Position numbers and translations under genes: made by a program
NCBI GenBank assembly: GCA_945861225.1
Contig: CAMATU010000006.1
Span: 1 to 44,460 of the forward strand
Direction of reading: 5' to 3'
From: Klebsiella pneumoniae
GTDB lineage: Bacteria; Pseudomonadota; Gammaproteobacteria; Ga0077536
DNA length: 44,460 bases
The notes under the pieces: model-generated
Database searches by the model: none
The model's input: only the letters and a program-made list of their open reading frames with translations
What the model was told of the DNA's origin: nothing
In this document: in pieces, positions 19,259 to 29,700 of the stretch
How positions within the stretch are numbered: the first letter of the stretch is position 1
Layout of the letters: each line of letters begins with the position of its first letter

Positions 19259-19319
19259 AGTCGTTCAAGCACTCTGGCACAAATAAGGTTTCCAACTTTC
19301 GCGCGCATTCGAGACCACA

Positions 19320-19401
19320 GTAGGAGCGGCTTCAGGCGCGATGGGGGGCTTGATACGATGCAACCCCTTCAGTGCCCCATCGCGGCTGAAGCCGCTCCTA
19401 C
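19320..19401. repeat. REPIN 3 (divergent arm)
   Basis: GTAGGAGCGGCTTCAGGCGC and an inverted arm ending CCGCTCCTAC enclose a spacer that is itself self-complementary (ATGGGG...CCCCAT). It is in the 272-base gap between the hydrolase and the GGDEF-EAL gene, which holds two REPINs and no gene. Confidence 0.8.
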
Positions 19402-19423
19402 TGGGGGAGCCCGCTTCTCTTTT

Positions 19424-19492
19424 GTAGGAGCGGCTTTAGCCGCGATGGGACTGGAAGCCGTGCACTGCAATCGCGGCCGAAGGCGCTCCTAC
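19424..19492. repeat. REPIN 4
   Basis: GTAGGAGCGGCTTTAGCCGC with an inverted arm that has drifted (GCGGCCGAAGGCGCTCCTAC). It lies 22 bases after REPIN 3, making a tandem pair between convergent genes. Confidence 0.8.
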
Positions 19493-19530
19493 TGGAAGCC
19501 ATGTCGGCAACTTGACTTCGATTTGCGTCC

Positions 19531-21672
19531 TTAACCGACTGCGCTTAAAGCCTGGTGGGTCTGCGTAGATGTGTGCAGAGACAGCCATTCTGCGAAAGCC
19601 TCGCTCGGCATCGGCTTAGCCAGCAGGTAGCCCTGGACCTCGTCGCAACCACGCCGCCGCAGAAAATCGAGTTGGATTTTTTGTTCGACGCCTTCGGCGA
19701 CGACCTTCAAGCGCAGGCTGTGGGCGAGTGCCACCACCGCCTCCACTATCGCCGCGTCATCACTTTCTTCGCGCAGTTCGCGCACGAACGATTGATCAAT
19801 TTTGACAATATCCACCGGCAACCGCTTAAGGTAACTGAGCGACGAATAGCCGGTCCCAAAGTCGTCGATGGCGAGGCTAATCCCCAGCGCTTTGAGTTGA
19901 TTCAACATGGCCATGCCCAGGATCTCGTCCTGCATGACCAGGCTCTCGGTCAATTCGAGTTGCAATTGGTGCGGCTTGGCACCGGTCTCGTGCAGGATTG
20001 CAGTGATCCGCTGGGGCAGGTTCTGATCGCGAAATTGGGCCGCGGAAATATTGACCGCACAGACCAGACCGGTGAACCCTTGGGTGTGCCAGGCGACCGT
20101 CTGGCGACAAGCCTCGCGCAGGATCCATTCGCCCAGGGGCAGGATTAGTCCCGTCTCTTCGGCGATCGGGATGAATTCTATCGGCGGGATCCGCCCGAGT
20201 TCCGGATGCTCCCAGCGCACCAACGCTTCCATGCCCGTCACTTCCAGGGTGTTGGTGCGTAGCTTTGGTTGATAGTGCAACGAGATCTGGGCGGTCCCAA
20301 TGGCTTGGCGCAGTTTGGTTTCCAGGCTCAGGCGCTGCTCGGCACGAACTTCCATGTCGGGTGCATAGAGTTCGGTGTTGTCGCGGCCACGCCGCTTCGC
20401 ATGATTCACCGCCAGATTCGCATGGCGCAGTAATTCCTCCGGTTGGCGAATCTCGGCTGAAGACACGGCCACACCGATACTGACCGTGACCGAGAGTTGT
20501 TCGCCGCCGATCGCAAACGGCAAGTGCAGACACTCATGCACTCTCTGGGCAAGGCTCAAGCCGCTGACCTCGGCATCGGTTCGGGTGCTCACCAGGCAGA
20601 ATTCATCGCCCGCAATGCGCGCCACCAGATCGGGATTGCTGGCGATACTCCGGTTGTCGCCGGTGTCACGCCGCAGATTACCGGTCAGGCGACGGCCCAG
20701 CGCACGCAACAGTTCGTTGCCCAGCACATGTCCGAAATGTTCGTTGAAGCGCTGGAAGTGATCGAGGTTGATGATGAGGACCGTGACTTGCAAATCCTGC
20801 TCATCCACCGCAGCGAGCATTGCTTCCAGGCGCTGCTCAAGCAAGGTGCGATTCGGCAGTCCCGTCACGCCGTCGTAGAACGCGAGGTCGTGGATTTGTT
20901 GTTCGGCGCGCCGGCGTTCGGTGATGTCCTGTACGGTCCCGACCACGCATTCCACGCCGTCGAGTCGCGCCTGGCGCAGCATGTGCTGCTGGATGATGCG
21001 CACCCCACCGACCGAATCTTTCACTTGGTACTCGATCGCGGCATCGTGGGTGGTCTGCATGCAATCCCGAAATGCCGCGCGCAGCAGATCGCGATCACCG
21101 GGCATCACGAACTGCAGGAGCTGGTCCACGTCGGCAATTGTCACGTCGCTCGTGAGTCCAAGGATTTCGCAGGTTTGCGTAGTCCAGCGCGTGAAACCGA
21201 CCCCTGGCTGATATTCCCAATGGCTGAGCCCCGCAATGCGCTGTGCAGTGGCCAAGGCGGCTTCGCTATTGCGTAATTCGTCGCCCATCACCTTGGCGCG
21301 CAACATGTAATCGAGTCGGAACTCGAGCAAGCCAAAATTCAGTGGTTTGGTGATGAAATCGGTCGCCCCAACTTGATAGGCACGCAGAATCGACTGAAAA
21401 TCGTCCAACGCGGTCATCATCAGAATCGGGATGTGCTGCCCGTAGTGAGTGGCGCGCAGTCTGGAACACGCGGTGTAACCGTCAAGCCCCGACATTTGAA
21501 CATCCATCAGAATCAAATCCGGCCGCAGCGCTGCGGCGAGCGCCAGTCCTTCGGCCCCATCGGTCGCTTCCGCGACGCGAAAATTCCTGGATTCCAAAGT
21601 CTCGCGGACGAGAAAGCGCATCATCGGATCGTCATCGACAATGAGCACTAACGGCGGACTGGGTTCACTCAT
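19531..21672 (-). CDS. Response regulator with PAS, GGDEF and EAL domains
   Basis: A 713-residue cyclic-di-GMP signalling protein. The receiver domain (about 7-125) has the acidic pair VDDDP and phospho-acceptor Asp57 in LILMDVQMSG. A PAS/PAC region (about 150-262, ending VGTVQDITERRRAEQQ) follows. The diguanylate cyclase domain reads RIAGDEF, so the first glycine of GGDEF is alanine. The phosphodiesterase domain keeps EALVRWEHP, ELTES, DDFGTGYSSL and VVAEGVE, so it is probably active. I place the start at ATG 21672, where the receiver domain begins; the longer frame to 21798 adds no family sequence and has no better ribosome site. It is divergent from the CoA-transferase operon. Confidence 0.93.
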   Translation of the reverse strand: MSEPSPPLVLIVDDDPMMRFLVRETLESRNFRVAEATDGAEGLALAAALRPDLILMDVQMSGLDGYTACSRLRATHYGQHIPILMMTALDDFQSILRAYQVGATDFITKPLNFGLLEFRLDYMLRAKVMGDELRNSEAALATAQRIAGLSHWEYQPGVGFTRWTTQTCEILGLTSDVTIADVDQLLQFVMPGDRDLLRAAFRDCMQTTHDAAIEYQVKDSVGGVRIIQQHMLRQARLDGVECVVGTVQDITERRRAEQQIHDLAFYDGVTGLPNRTLLEQRLEAMLAAVDEQDLQVTVLIINLDHFQRFNEHFGHVLGNELLRALGRRLTGNLRRDTGDNRSIASNPDLVARIAGDEFCLVSTRTDAEVSGLSLAQRVHECLHLPFAIGGEQLSVTVSIGVAVSSAEIRQPEELLRHANLAVNHAKRRGRDNTELYAPDMEVRAEQRLSLETKLRQAIGTAQISLHYQPKLRTNTLEVTGMEALVRWEHPELGRIPPIEFIPIAEETGLILPLGEWILREACRQTVAWHTQGFTGLVCAVNISAAQFRDQNLPQRITAILHETGAKPHQLQLELTESLVMQDEILGMAMLNQLKALGISLAIDDFGTGYSSLSYLKRLPVDIVKIDQSFVRELREESDDAAIVEAVVALAHSLRLKVVAEGVEQKIQLDFLRRRGCDEVQGYLLAKPMPSEAFAEWLSLHTSTQTHQALSAVG

Positions 21673-21920
21673 CGTAGGAGTGCGACAGACGTGGCGACGG
21701 CTGGTGGTAAATGAGTCATTAGCGCTTGGGAGCTTCCTTGAGGACAATTTAGCGGCAAAATCTGCGGAACCTTGCGTCGCGCCAAACCCGAACTCCATGC
21801 TTGATCGACGTCAGTGAAAAGGCGACTATCCGGCTGACTTCTAGCCCCCGCCTGTTGGACTGGCTTCGCCCCAGCTTGCGCGGTGCGGGCGGGTCGCACC
21901 CCAGTGAAGAGGAAATTAGC

Positions 21921-22646
21921 GTGAACTCCAAGGTATACCCCGACGCCGCGACGGCGCTGAGAGGGATGGTCACGGATGGCATGACAGTCGCGTCCGGCGG
22001 CTTCGGACTGTGCGGCGTGCCGTTAGATCTGGTCGTCGCGCTGCGCGACACCCAGGCAAGGAATCTGACCATCGTCGGCAATAACGTCGGCTGCGATGGC
22101 CACGGTATGTGGCTGGTCTTGGCCAACGGCCAGATCCGTAAAGTAATTCTGTCCTTTGCTGGTGATAACAAAGATCTCGAAAGCCAGTTCATGGCGGGCA
22201 AAATCGAGCTCGAGTTCAACCCCCAGGGCACGCTTGCCGAGCGCCTGCGCGCCGGCGGTGCCGGCATCCCGGCCTTTTTCACCCGCACCGGCTACGGCAC
22301 GGTGATTGCCGATGGCAAAGAAACGCGCCAGTTCGACGGTGACTGGTATGTGATGGAGACTGGCCTGGTGGCCGACGTCTCGCTGGTCAAAGCGTGGAAG
22401 GGCGACACCGAGGGCAATCTGGTCTACCGCAAAACAGCGCGTAACTTCAATCCGATGGTGGCCGCCGCCGGCAAGCTCACGGTCGCCGAAGTCGAACACC
22501 TGGTGCAGCCGGGCGAGATCGATCCTGATCACGTGCACACTCCCGGCATTTTTGTGGACCGCATTGTGGTGGCGACCAAGTACGAGAAATTTATCGAGCG
22601 CCCGACCACGCGTCCGCGTGAGGCCAAGGCGGGAGGGAACAGCTAA
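21921..22646 (+). CDS. 3-oxoacid CoA-transferase, subunit A
   Basis: A 241-residue alpha subunit of a family I CoA-transferase. The N-terminal VTDGMTVASGGFGLCGVP matches the CoA-binding GxGG loop region, and the fold continues with LTIVGNNVGCDGHGMWLVL. The start is GTG 21921, preceded by AGAGGAA; family sequence begins right there, and an upstream open frame from 21801 shows none. The subunit B gene overlaps its stop codon by one base. Together the pair moves CoA from succinyl-CoA or acetyl-CoA to a 3-oxo or related acid. Confidence 0.9.
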   Translation: MNSKVYPDAATALRGMVTDGMTVASGGFGLCGVPLDLVVALRDTQARNLTIVGNNVGCDGHGMWLVLANGQIRKVILSFAGDNKDLESQFMAGKIELEFNPQGTLAERLRAGGAGIPAFFTRTGYGTVIADGKETRQFDGDWYVMETGLVADVSLVKAWKGDTEGNLVYRKTARNFNPMVAAAGKLTVAEVEHLVQPGEIDPDHVHTPGIFVDRIVVATKYEKFIERPTTRPREAKAGGNS

Positions 22647-23287
22647 TGGCTTGGACACGCGAAGAAATGGCGGCGCGCGCCGCCAAGGAACTAAAGGACG
22701 GCTACTACGTGAATTTGGGGATCGGAATTCCGACCCTGGTCGCCAACCTGGTACCTGAGGGGATGTCGGTGACCTTGCAGAGCGAGAACGGCCTGCTCGG
22801 CATTGGACCCTATCCTTATGAAGATGAGGTAGATCCCGATCTCATCAATGCCGGCAAGCAGACGGTCACCGATTTGCCGCATTCCAGCTATTTTTCATCG
22901 GCCGACAGCTTCGCGATGATTCGCGGCGGGCATATCCATCTCTCCATTCTCGGTGGTATGCAGGTCGCACAGAACGGCGACCTCGCGAATTGGATGGTCC
23001 CCGGCAAGATGGTCAAAGGCATGGGCGGGGCAATGGATTTGGTGGCGGGCGTGCGCCGCATCGTGGTGGTGATGGAACACACCGAGAAGGCTGGTGAACC
23101 TAAATTCAAAACCCACTGTACGTTGCCGCTCACCGGCAAAGCGGTGGTGGACGTGTTGATCACCGATCTCGGCGTGTTTGAGATCGATCGCAAAAAGGGT
23201 GGGGCGAAACTGATTGAACTCGCGAAGGGTGTCACCCTTGAGCAAATCAAAGCCAAGACTGAGGCGGAGTTCACCGTCGCGCTGTGA
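22646..23287 (+). CDS. 3-oxoacid CoA-transferase, subunit B
   Basis: A 213-residue beta subunit. The catalytic glutamate is in LQSENGLLGIGP (Glu47), the conserved SENG motif that forms the glutamyl-CoA thioester. GLGIPT is represented as LGIGIPTLVANLVP near residue 24. Start and previous stop overlap as TAATG, so A and B are made in equal amounts. The next genes in the same direction are an amidohydrolase and an LLM oxygenase, so this transferase probably activates their product. Confidence 0.93.
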   Translation: MAWTREEMAARAAKELKDGYYVNLGIGIPTLVANLVPEGMSVTLQSENGLLGIGPYPYEDEVDPDLINAGKQTVTDLPHSSYFSSADSFAMIRGGHIHLSILGGMQVAQNGDLANWMVPGKMVKGMGGAMDLVAGVRRIVVVMEHTEKAGEPKFKTHCTLPLTGKAVVDVLITDLGVFEIDRKKGGAKLIELAKGVTLEQIKAKTEAEFTVAL

Positions 23288-23311
23288 GCGACCATCCTGG
23301 CGGAGCACCTC

Positions 23312-24514
23312 GTGCAAACAGATAATCTTGATGTGAATAATCAATGGCGTGCCGAGACTCCGGGCAGCAAAGCGTGGCCACGCTCACCACGCCCGGGCGC
23401 GGCACATAAGTATTTCATCGTCTCGGCGGACTGCCATGTGCAGGAACCCGACGACTTCCTGCTGGCGCGTATGGACGCCAAGTACCGCGAACGTCTGCCC
23501 GGCATTGTGCTCGGCGGCGATGGTGCCAAGCTGCAGAAGAACGAAGGCTTTCGTCCGATTCGCTTAGCCAATGTCGCGCTCACCGGCGAAGATCTCGAGC
23601 GCAGCCGTTCTGGTAAAACGCCGCAGGAACGCCTCGCCGCGTTGGCCCGCGACGGCGTGGATTGCGAGGTTCTGTTTCCGAACAAGGGCCTGACGATTTG
23701 GGCCACCCGCGACGCCGAGTTCGCGCAGGCCATGTGCCGCGCTTACAACGACTGGGCCTGGGAAACCTTCGCGGCCTACAACGATCGCCTCGCGCCCATG
23801 GCCTGTATTGCGACTGGCGATCTCGACGGCGCCATCGCCGAAGTCAAGCGCGCTGCCCAGCGCGGGTTTAAGGGACTCGCGCTGCCCTGCAAGCCGCTGT
23901 GGGGTGCGCCCGATTTTGAGGATCCGAATTACAACCTGCCCGAGTTCGATCCGCTGTGGGCAGCCATTACCGAAGTGGATCTCCCCATCACCTTTCATGT
24001 TTCAACCGGACGCGATCCGCGCACTGCGCGCGGCAATGGCGGGGCCGTGATCAACTACGCGGTGCATTCGTTGGCGCCGACCATGGAGCCATTAATCAAT
24101 CTCTGTGCCTCGGGGGTGATTGAGCGTTTCCCAAGTCTGCGCTTTGGCAGCATCGAGGCCGGTATCGGTTGGGTGCCGTGGGCGCTAACCGCGATGGACG
24201 AGGCCTACCACAAACATCACATGTGGGTGCGGCCCAAGCTCAAGCAACTGCCGAGCGATTATTTCCGCTCGAATGGCTTCGCCAGTTTCGGCGAGGATCG
24301 GCCAGGACTCGAGCTCATGCGGAGCTTTGATCTGACCGAAAATTTCCTGTGGGCGAACGACTTTCCGCATCATGAAGGGACCTGGCCGCATTCGGCCGCC
24401 GCGATCGAGCGCTCGATGGACGCACTCACAGATCACGAACGGGCGCACGTGCTTGGCCTGAACGCCGCGCGAATTTTCAAGTTCGACATTCCACCGCGTT
24501 ATCGCGCGGCCTAA
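23312..24514 (+). CDS. Amidohydrolase family protein (ACMSD-like)
   Basis: A 400-residue metal-dependent TIM-barrel hydrolase or decarboxylase of the amidohydrolase-2 group. The first metal motif is IVSADCHVQEPDDF (about residue 36). Further ligands are the histidine in ITFHVSTGRD (about residue 227) and the aspartate in FLWANDFPHHEGTWPHS (about residue 350). Many family members decarboxylate or hydrolyse cyclic or aromatic acids. The start is GTG 23312 with GGAG upstream. It lies 24 bases after CoA-transferase subunit B and 13 bases before an LLM gene, so a four-gene operon is likely. Confidence 0.87.
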   Translation: MQTDNLDVNNQWRAETPGSKAWPRSPRPGAAHKYFIVSADCHVQEPDDFLLARMDAKYRERLPGIVLGGDGAKLQKNEGFRPIRLANVALTGEDLERSRSGKTPQERLAALARDGVDCEVLFPNKGLTIWATRDAEFAQAMCRAYNDWAWETFAAYNDRLAPMACIATGDLDGAIAEVKRAAQRGFKGLALPCKPLWGAPDFEDPNYNLPEFDPLWAAITEVDLPITFHVSTGRDPRTARGNGGAVINYAVHSLAPTMEPLINLCASGVIERFPSLRFGSIEAGIGWVPWALTAMDEAYHKHHMWVRPKLKQLPSDYFRSNGFASFGEDRPGLELMRSFDLTENFLWANDFPHHEGTWPHSAAAIERSMDALTDHERAHVLGLNAARIFKFDIPPRYRAA

Positions 24515-24527
24515 AGAGACTTCCCTC

Positions 24528-25418
24528 ATGACTGCGAAATTGGGCTTGCTGCAATGGACCGAAGGCACCCGCGGCGCTGATCTGGTGACCAATGCCCAGC
24601 GCTTCGAGGCACTGGGTTATCACGAGTTATGGCTGCCCGAAATTTTTGGCCGCGAGCCCTTTGCGACCGCAGGGTTCCTGCTCGCACGTACGCGCAAGCT
24701 CAAGGTGTCCACCGGCATCGCCAATGTCTATGCGCGTGATGCCGACAGCGCGGCGCAGGGCGCCAATACGCTGGCCGAATTATCCGACGGGCGGTTCAGC
24801 CTGGGGCTCGGTGTGTCACATCCGATACTGATCGAGCCGCGCGGGCACCAGTGGGCGGCCCCAGTGACCAAGATGCGGAGCTACCTTGAGCGTCTGCGCG
24901 TGGCGCCGCTGGAAAGCCCTCGTGCAGACAAGCCAGCTACGGTGATCGTGGCCGGACACGGCAGTGGACTCATCAAGGTTGCGCGTGACTTGGCCGACGG
25001 TTCGTTTCTATTCCTGCAACCGGTTGCTGCCATCCGCATGGCGCGCGCCATTCTCGGCCCAGACAAGGAAATACACGCGGTGGTGCGTTGCGTCCTCGAA
25101 GCCGACGCCGAGCGCGCCCGCGAACTCGCCCGGCGCGCCTGTGCTTTTTATTTCAGCCTGCCGGCTTACCACGCGCGCTGGAGCGAACTCGGATTCACAG
25201 CTCCGGATTGGCAGGGCGGCGGGAGTGATCGCCTGATCGACGCCGTGTGCGCCTGGGGCGATGCACAGATGCTCGCGGCTAAGCTCGGCGCCTTTGCCGA
25301 CGCTGGCGCAACGCATATCGCGCTCTACCCGTGCAATCCCGATGAGCACTACACGCCGGACAGCGCGGTCTCAAAGAACTGGCATTGGCCGCTGCTGGAG
25401 GCGTTGGCGCCGGGTTGA
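24528..25418 (+). CDS. LLM-class flavin- or F420-dependent oxidoreductase (4 of 4)
   Basis: A 296-residue short LLM protein. ALGYHELWLPEIFGREPF (about residue 28), LKVSTGIANVYARDA and LAELSDGRFSLGLGVSHP follow the pattern of the mycobacterial-type F420-dependent families. It is the last gene of the CoA-transferase/amidohydrolase operon. The four LLM genes in this window differ in length (296 to 418 residues), so they are not recent tandem copies. Confidence 0.88.
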   Translation: MTAKLGLLQWTEGTRGADLVTNAQRFEALGYHELWLPEIFGREPFATAGFLLARTRKLKVSTGIANVYARDADSAAQGANTLAELSDGRFSLGLGVSHPILIEPRGHQWAAPVTKMRSYLERLRVAPLESPRADKPATVIVAGHGSGLIKVARDLADGSFLFLQPVAAIRMARAILGPDKEIHAVVRCVLEADAERARELARRACAFYFSLPAYHARWSELGFTAPDWQGGGSDRLIDAVCAWGDAQMLAAKLGAFADAGATHIALYPCNPDEHYTPDSAVSKNWHWPLLEALAPG

Positions 25419-25459
25419 ATTATCCTGGAATCGGCAGCTGAGCGAGTTGAGTTGGAGCG

Positions 25460-25516
25460 CTCGGCAGCGTTAGCTTTGAGGAAGCTGATCGGCTTGACTT
25501 GAGATGAGTTACGCAT
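25460..25516 (-). pseudogene. N-terminal relic of a Phd/YefM-type antitoxin
   Basis: On the minus strand an AGGAG-led ATG at 25516 opens the peptide MRNSSQVKPISFLKANAAE, which is the N-terminal signature of Phd/YefM antitoxins. After residue 19 the family match ends, and the frame runs antisense into the LLM gene. No toxin gene follows. It lies 37 bases beyond the jetD stop codon, at the edge of the defence island. The fragment is short, so the call rests on that motif and on the good ribosome site. Confidence 0.5.
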
Positions 25517-25552
25517 GGCCTGCTCCTGATTTAATAAAGGCCAAATAGGGTC

Positions 25553-26764
25553 TTATAACAAGATGCCCAGAGGGGGAGCGGCAGTGCCAGCAAGGAGATG
25601 CTGAAGGCAATAAGCTAACCAGTGGAAGCCGATGTGTTCCTGCTCCAGCCGCAGTCCAACGCGAATGCGGTTGTCACGTAGATCATCATAGAGCGCGCGC
25701 TCATCGGATGTCAGTCGAGGCAAGTCCGCGACCAAGGGTTTGTCTTCGTGTCCCCAGACGGCGGTGTGCGCATCGAGGGTTGCCCGGTCCATCAAAAACG
25801 ACTTCACGTGGCCAAAGTAGGCGCGCAACTGATCCAGGATGCCAAAGCCATGGGTGTCGATATCGCCCCAGTAATGGATTGAGCAGTCCTTCAGCCAATG
25901 ACTGCGGGCCAGTGCATCCCAACCGTAACCCGCACCAAAAATTACGATGGCATCACGCACCGGCGGAAACGCCAGGAAATTGGTCTCGTTTTCGGTGATG
26001 AAGACACGTTGCGCGGCGAGTTCCAGGCAACTGAAGCTGTCGGCATCCAGGGTCACGTCGGGGCACGCCGAGCCGGGCACGGCCCGTATTGCCGGATCAA
26101 GCACACGGAAGCGAATGCGCGTTGGCTTGTCCAGAAAGCCATAACGGGCGGGAAACTGGCTGACACCACTTCTACTGTGATCCACTGCATCCGCGGGCAA
26201 TGCCAAATCGAACAACTCGGCCAGCACGCTGCGCTGGGCTTCAATGAATTTGCTGTGCACGCCCGGCAAATCCACCTGCCGCAAGTAAATGCCCGGATGC
26301 GGGTGCTCGACAAGCCAAGTAACCACAGCCAGCAATCGTGGCCATCTGGTGGACAGTTCCACCGCCTGCAGGGGGCGTTTTCCCAGCCAAAGCAGCAATG
26401 CGGGGTGTGTTTGCCGGGTAGCAGAAACCTGCGCTGAGAAGCGTTCCCACTCCCGGCGCTTGCCCAGCCAGGTCAGCGCATCTTCAAGCGTTTCGACCCA
26501 CACGCAGGCCGGTAACTTTTGCGCGCCCTGGACGCGGTGTCGAACTTCTTGCCACTCCACACGAACTGAAGCCATCGCCGCCAATTCAGCGGCCCAAGCG
26601 CGAACCTCGTCAAAACGATCCGTGATGTCCGTCGAGCCTGGGGACTTGAGCGACAGGCGCAAAGGAAAACGCGCATTGCCGGTCACTGCATCTCGCAGCA
26701 GATCACCACGCTCCCATAGTCGCGCCAATTGCGCTTTCAACTCCTGCGGGCCGGTCCAGGTCAC
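25553..26764 (-). CDS. jetD: Wadjet JetD nuclease subunit (DUF3322-DUF2220)
   Basis: A 403-residue protein with an N-terminal DUF3322 part and a C-terminal DUF2220 toprim-like part. The metal-binding motifs are visible as [14 protein letters not shown] (about residue 255) and [18 protein letters not shown] (about residue 293). JetD cleaves closed circular DNA that the JetABC motor has extruded, so it is the effector of this anti-plasmid system. Its ATG overlaps the jetC stop codon by four bases. It is the last gene of the operon. Confidence 0.93.
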   Translation of the reverse strand: MTWTGPQELKAQLARLWERGDLLRDAVTGNARFPLRLSLKSPGSTDITDRFDEVRAWAAELAAMASVRVEWQEVRHRVQGAQKLPACVWVETLEDALTWLGKRREWERFSAQVSATRQTHPALLLWLGKRPLQAVELSTRWPRLLAVVTWLVEHPHPGIYLRQVDLPGVHSKFIEAQRSVLAELFDLALPADAVDHSRSGVSQFPARYGFLDKPTRIRFRVLDPAIRAVPGSACPDVTLDADSFSCLELAAQRVFITENETNFLAFPPVRDAIVIFGAGYGWDALARSHWLKDCSIHYWGDIDTHGFGILDQLRAYFGHVKSFLMDRATLDAHTAVWGHEDKPLVADLPRLTSDERALYDDLRDNRIRVGLRLEQEHIGFHWLAYCLQHLLAGTAAPPLGILL

Positions 26765-29700
26765 TGCGGCAACACCTGCGCGGATTGAACGGGCATCAAG
26801 GCCTTCTGCGCCCTGTACTCCTCAATGGAAAGATTGCGCAGCATGGACGCTCGCCCTCCTTCGTTATGCACGAAGCCGACGCTTGCGACGTAGGGTTCGA
26901 TGATGTGGATTTTCTGCAGCGGCGTGACGATCAGCAGTTGTAGATTGAGTTGCCGGAACAGCTTCAAACCGTATTGCGCCGACTCATCCGAACCGCGTCC
27001 GAAGGCCTCATCGATGACCACGAAGCGGAAAGAACGGGAACGGACTGCGCCCCATTCCAAGCCAAATTGATAGGCCAGGCTGGCGGCCAAAATAGTGTAG
27101 GCCAGCTTCTCTTTCTGACCACCCGACTTGCCGCCGGAGTCTGAATAGTGCTCGTGCTCGCTGTTGTCTTCGCGCCAGCGCTCGCTGGCGGCGAACAGGA
27201 ACCAGTTGCGCACATCGGTGACCTTGGCCGTCCAGCGGCGATCCTGCTCAGACAAGCCTTCGCGGCCCCGGAAGCGGTCGATGATGGCCTTGACCTGCAA
27301 GAACTTCGCTTCGGAATACTGGGCATCGTCCGAGCCGGTGACAGTCCCTTCGGTACAAGCGCGCATTTCCTGCTGGAAGTCGCGGATCTCGGCATCCGGG
27401 CTGGTCTGTGATTCCAGCACGATGTAACGCCCGGGGTTGTAGTCGATCTCACCCAGCGATTTGTTGATGTGCGCGATGCGCTCCTTGATGGTTTCGCGCT
27501 CGCGGGCCAGTTGGGCATTGAAGTTGGCGATTTCGTTGATCGTATTGACGTTGAGCAGTTCTTTGAACCGCGCCACAAAACGTGGCAGGTCGTCGCGGTG
27601 CAACTGCGTCAGCAGGTTTTCATACTCAAAGGCCGCCTCAAGGCTGGCATCGATCTCGGCCGTCTCAAGCTTGAAAGCCTCCTTAAAGGAAGCCATGGCC
27701 TTGATGATCTTTTCGGCCAGCCGCTTGAGTTTGCTGTCTTCTGCGTCAATTCGGGCCTGCAGCCAGGTACGCACGTCCTGCTCGCGGTTGTCGCAGGACT
27801 CCACGGTCAGTTGGTGTTCACCCAGTGCTTCGCCGCGCATGGATTCGAGCTTTACTGCTAGCGCAGCGTCTACGACAACGCCTTGAAGCAACGTCTCGGT
27901 TTGCTGGCGAAGCTCCTGCGCGTCCGAGCGTCGCTGTTCCACTTTGGCCCGCTTCTCGCGCGCAGCTTGCAGCGCTTCCCCTGTTTCTTTCTGCTTCTTC
28001 TGCAACGCGCGCAGGTTGTCGTTCAACTGCTTGAGCACGTCCGACGCTGACTCCAAGCGGGTGCGCTCATCTTGCAGTTGCGCAATCTCGGTGGCGACGC
28101 TGGCCCAATCCAGTTCATCGAAGGCCGTGAATTCTTCCAGACGGATCAGCGCATCGAGGCGGCGCGTGAGCCCATCACGTTCTTTCTGGATGACACCGAT
28201 TTGGCTGCCAACCGCACCGAGTCGCGTTTCAAGCTGGCGGCGCGTGGCTTCCAGTGCCGCGATCTTGGCGTCGTTGCTCCAGCCCAGCACATAGCGACTG
28301 CGGTCATCGATGCGGTGGCGGTCGTCTTTTTCGTGCCGGCCGCTTGGGTCTTTGATCTGGCCTTGGCGGGTAATGGCACGCGCCTCGCGGCGGAACTGTT
28401 CTTGGGTGGCGCAGCAGGCCACGTCGAAGCGGTGGGCAAGCTCGCGCTCCAGCCAATCGTAATGCGGGGAGTCCGGCTTGATGGCCAGCTTGCGGACCAG
28501 GGAGTCACGGTGCAGATCGGGCAGCTCTGCTGTTTTGCGCGGCCGCACATGGAAGTACACGAGCCGGCCACGCAGATGGGCACCATCCACCCATTCGGCT
28601 ACCGCCTTGTAGTCGACATCGCGCACCAGCAGTGCCAGTCCGAAGCCGCGTAACAAGCGTTCGGCGGCACCCTCCCAGTCACGCTCATCGTCACGCACCT
28701 GGATCAATTCACCGGCAAAAGGCATGTCATCTACGTTCAGGCCCAGTGCCGCACACAGTGCCGCGCGGATCTGGATCTGCTGGTCATCGATGTTGCTGCG
28801 CCGCCGTTTGAGGCTGTCGATTTCAGCGGTTTGCTGGTCGTGCTCCTGCTTGCCCTGCCGCAGGGTCACGCCGTGCTCAGTCAGCGCGTTCTGCAGATCG
28901 GCATCGCGGTTGCGCGCCTCCTCCCGCCAGCTTTGATACTTGCCACGTTGTGCGGCGAAGGTGGCTGCATCGGCTGCTACCGGCTCGCCCAATACGCTTG
29001 CCAACGCCCCATAACGACCGGCCTTGGTTTTGCGCGCATCGCGCAGCTCGCCTTTCCTGCGGATCTCTGCGGCAAGGCGCTCCAGACGGTCGCCGCCGTT
29101 GTCATTGATGGCCTGCTTCAGCTCATCAACTTGCTGGCCTTGCGCCTCATGAACCGCTTGGAGCTTTTGTACCTGAGCATCCACGCGCTCCCATTCTTCC
29201 GCCAACCAGCCCAGCCGCTTGTCGATCAGGCCAAGCTTCAGGCCAGCGAAATGGGGCCGCAGATTATCCCGACACTCGCGTAGGCCATCGACCTCAGCCA
29301 TCGATGCGCGGTGGCGGCCACAGTCCGCAATCAAGGGCGTCAGTAATTCAACCTGTGCTTTAGTTTTCAGCACCGCCTGATGGGCGCGATTGAGATCGTC
29401 GAAGTGGCCGATCAGGGCTTGCAGGCGTGGGCCGACCTCGAAAGGTTCAAGCATATGGCTGCGCACGAAGTCAGTGAGGTTACCCACCGACTTCATCGAC
29501 ACCGTCTGGTGAAACAACTCCAGCGCCTGATCGTTTTCAATGCCAAAGCGTCGGCGGAACCAGGCCGCATAGGGCGGAAAAGTGTCTTGAATCTCGGCGC
29601 CTTGCGTGCGCAGCCGCCTTTTCAGCTGGTTGATGTCCGCGCCGAAGTTGGCAAAGTCGGTCGCAATCGAGAGCGCCCGCTCGGCCCCCAGGAAGAAGCG

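Noticed and set aside
14923..19492. Possible CRISPR array
   Set aside because: The repeats are palindromic pairs at irregular distances with genes between them, which fits REPINs.
21921..23287. Steroid ring-opening hydrolase pair IpdAB
   Set aside because: Both subunits look like classic 3-oxoacid CoA-transferase, including the SENG catalytic glutamate in subunit B.
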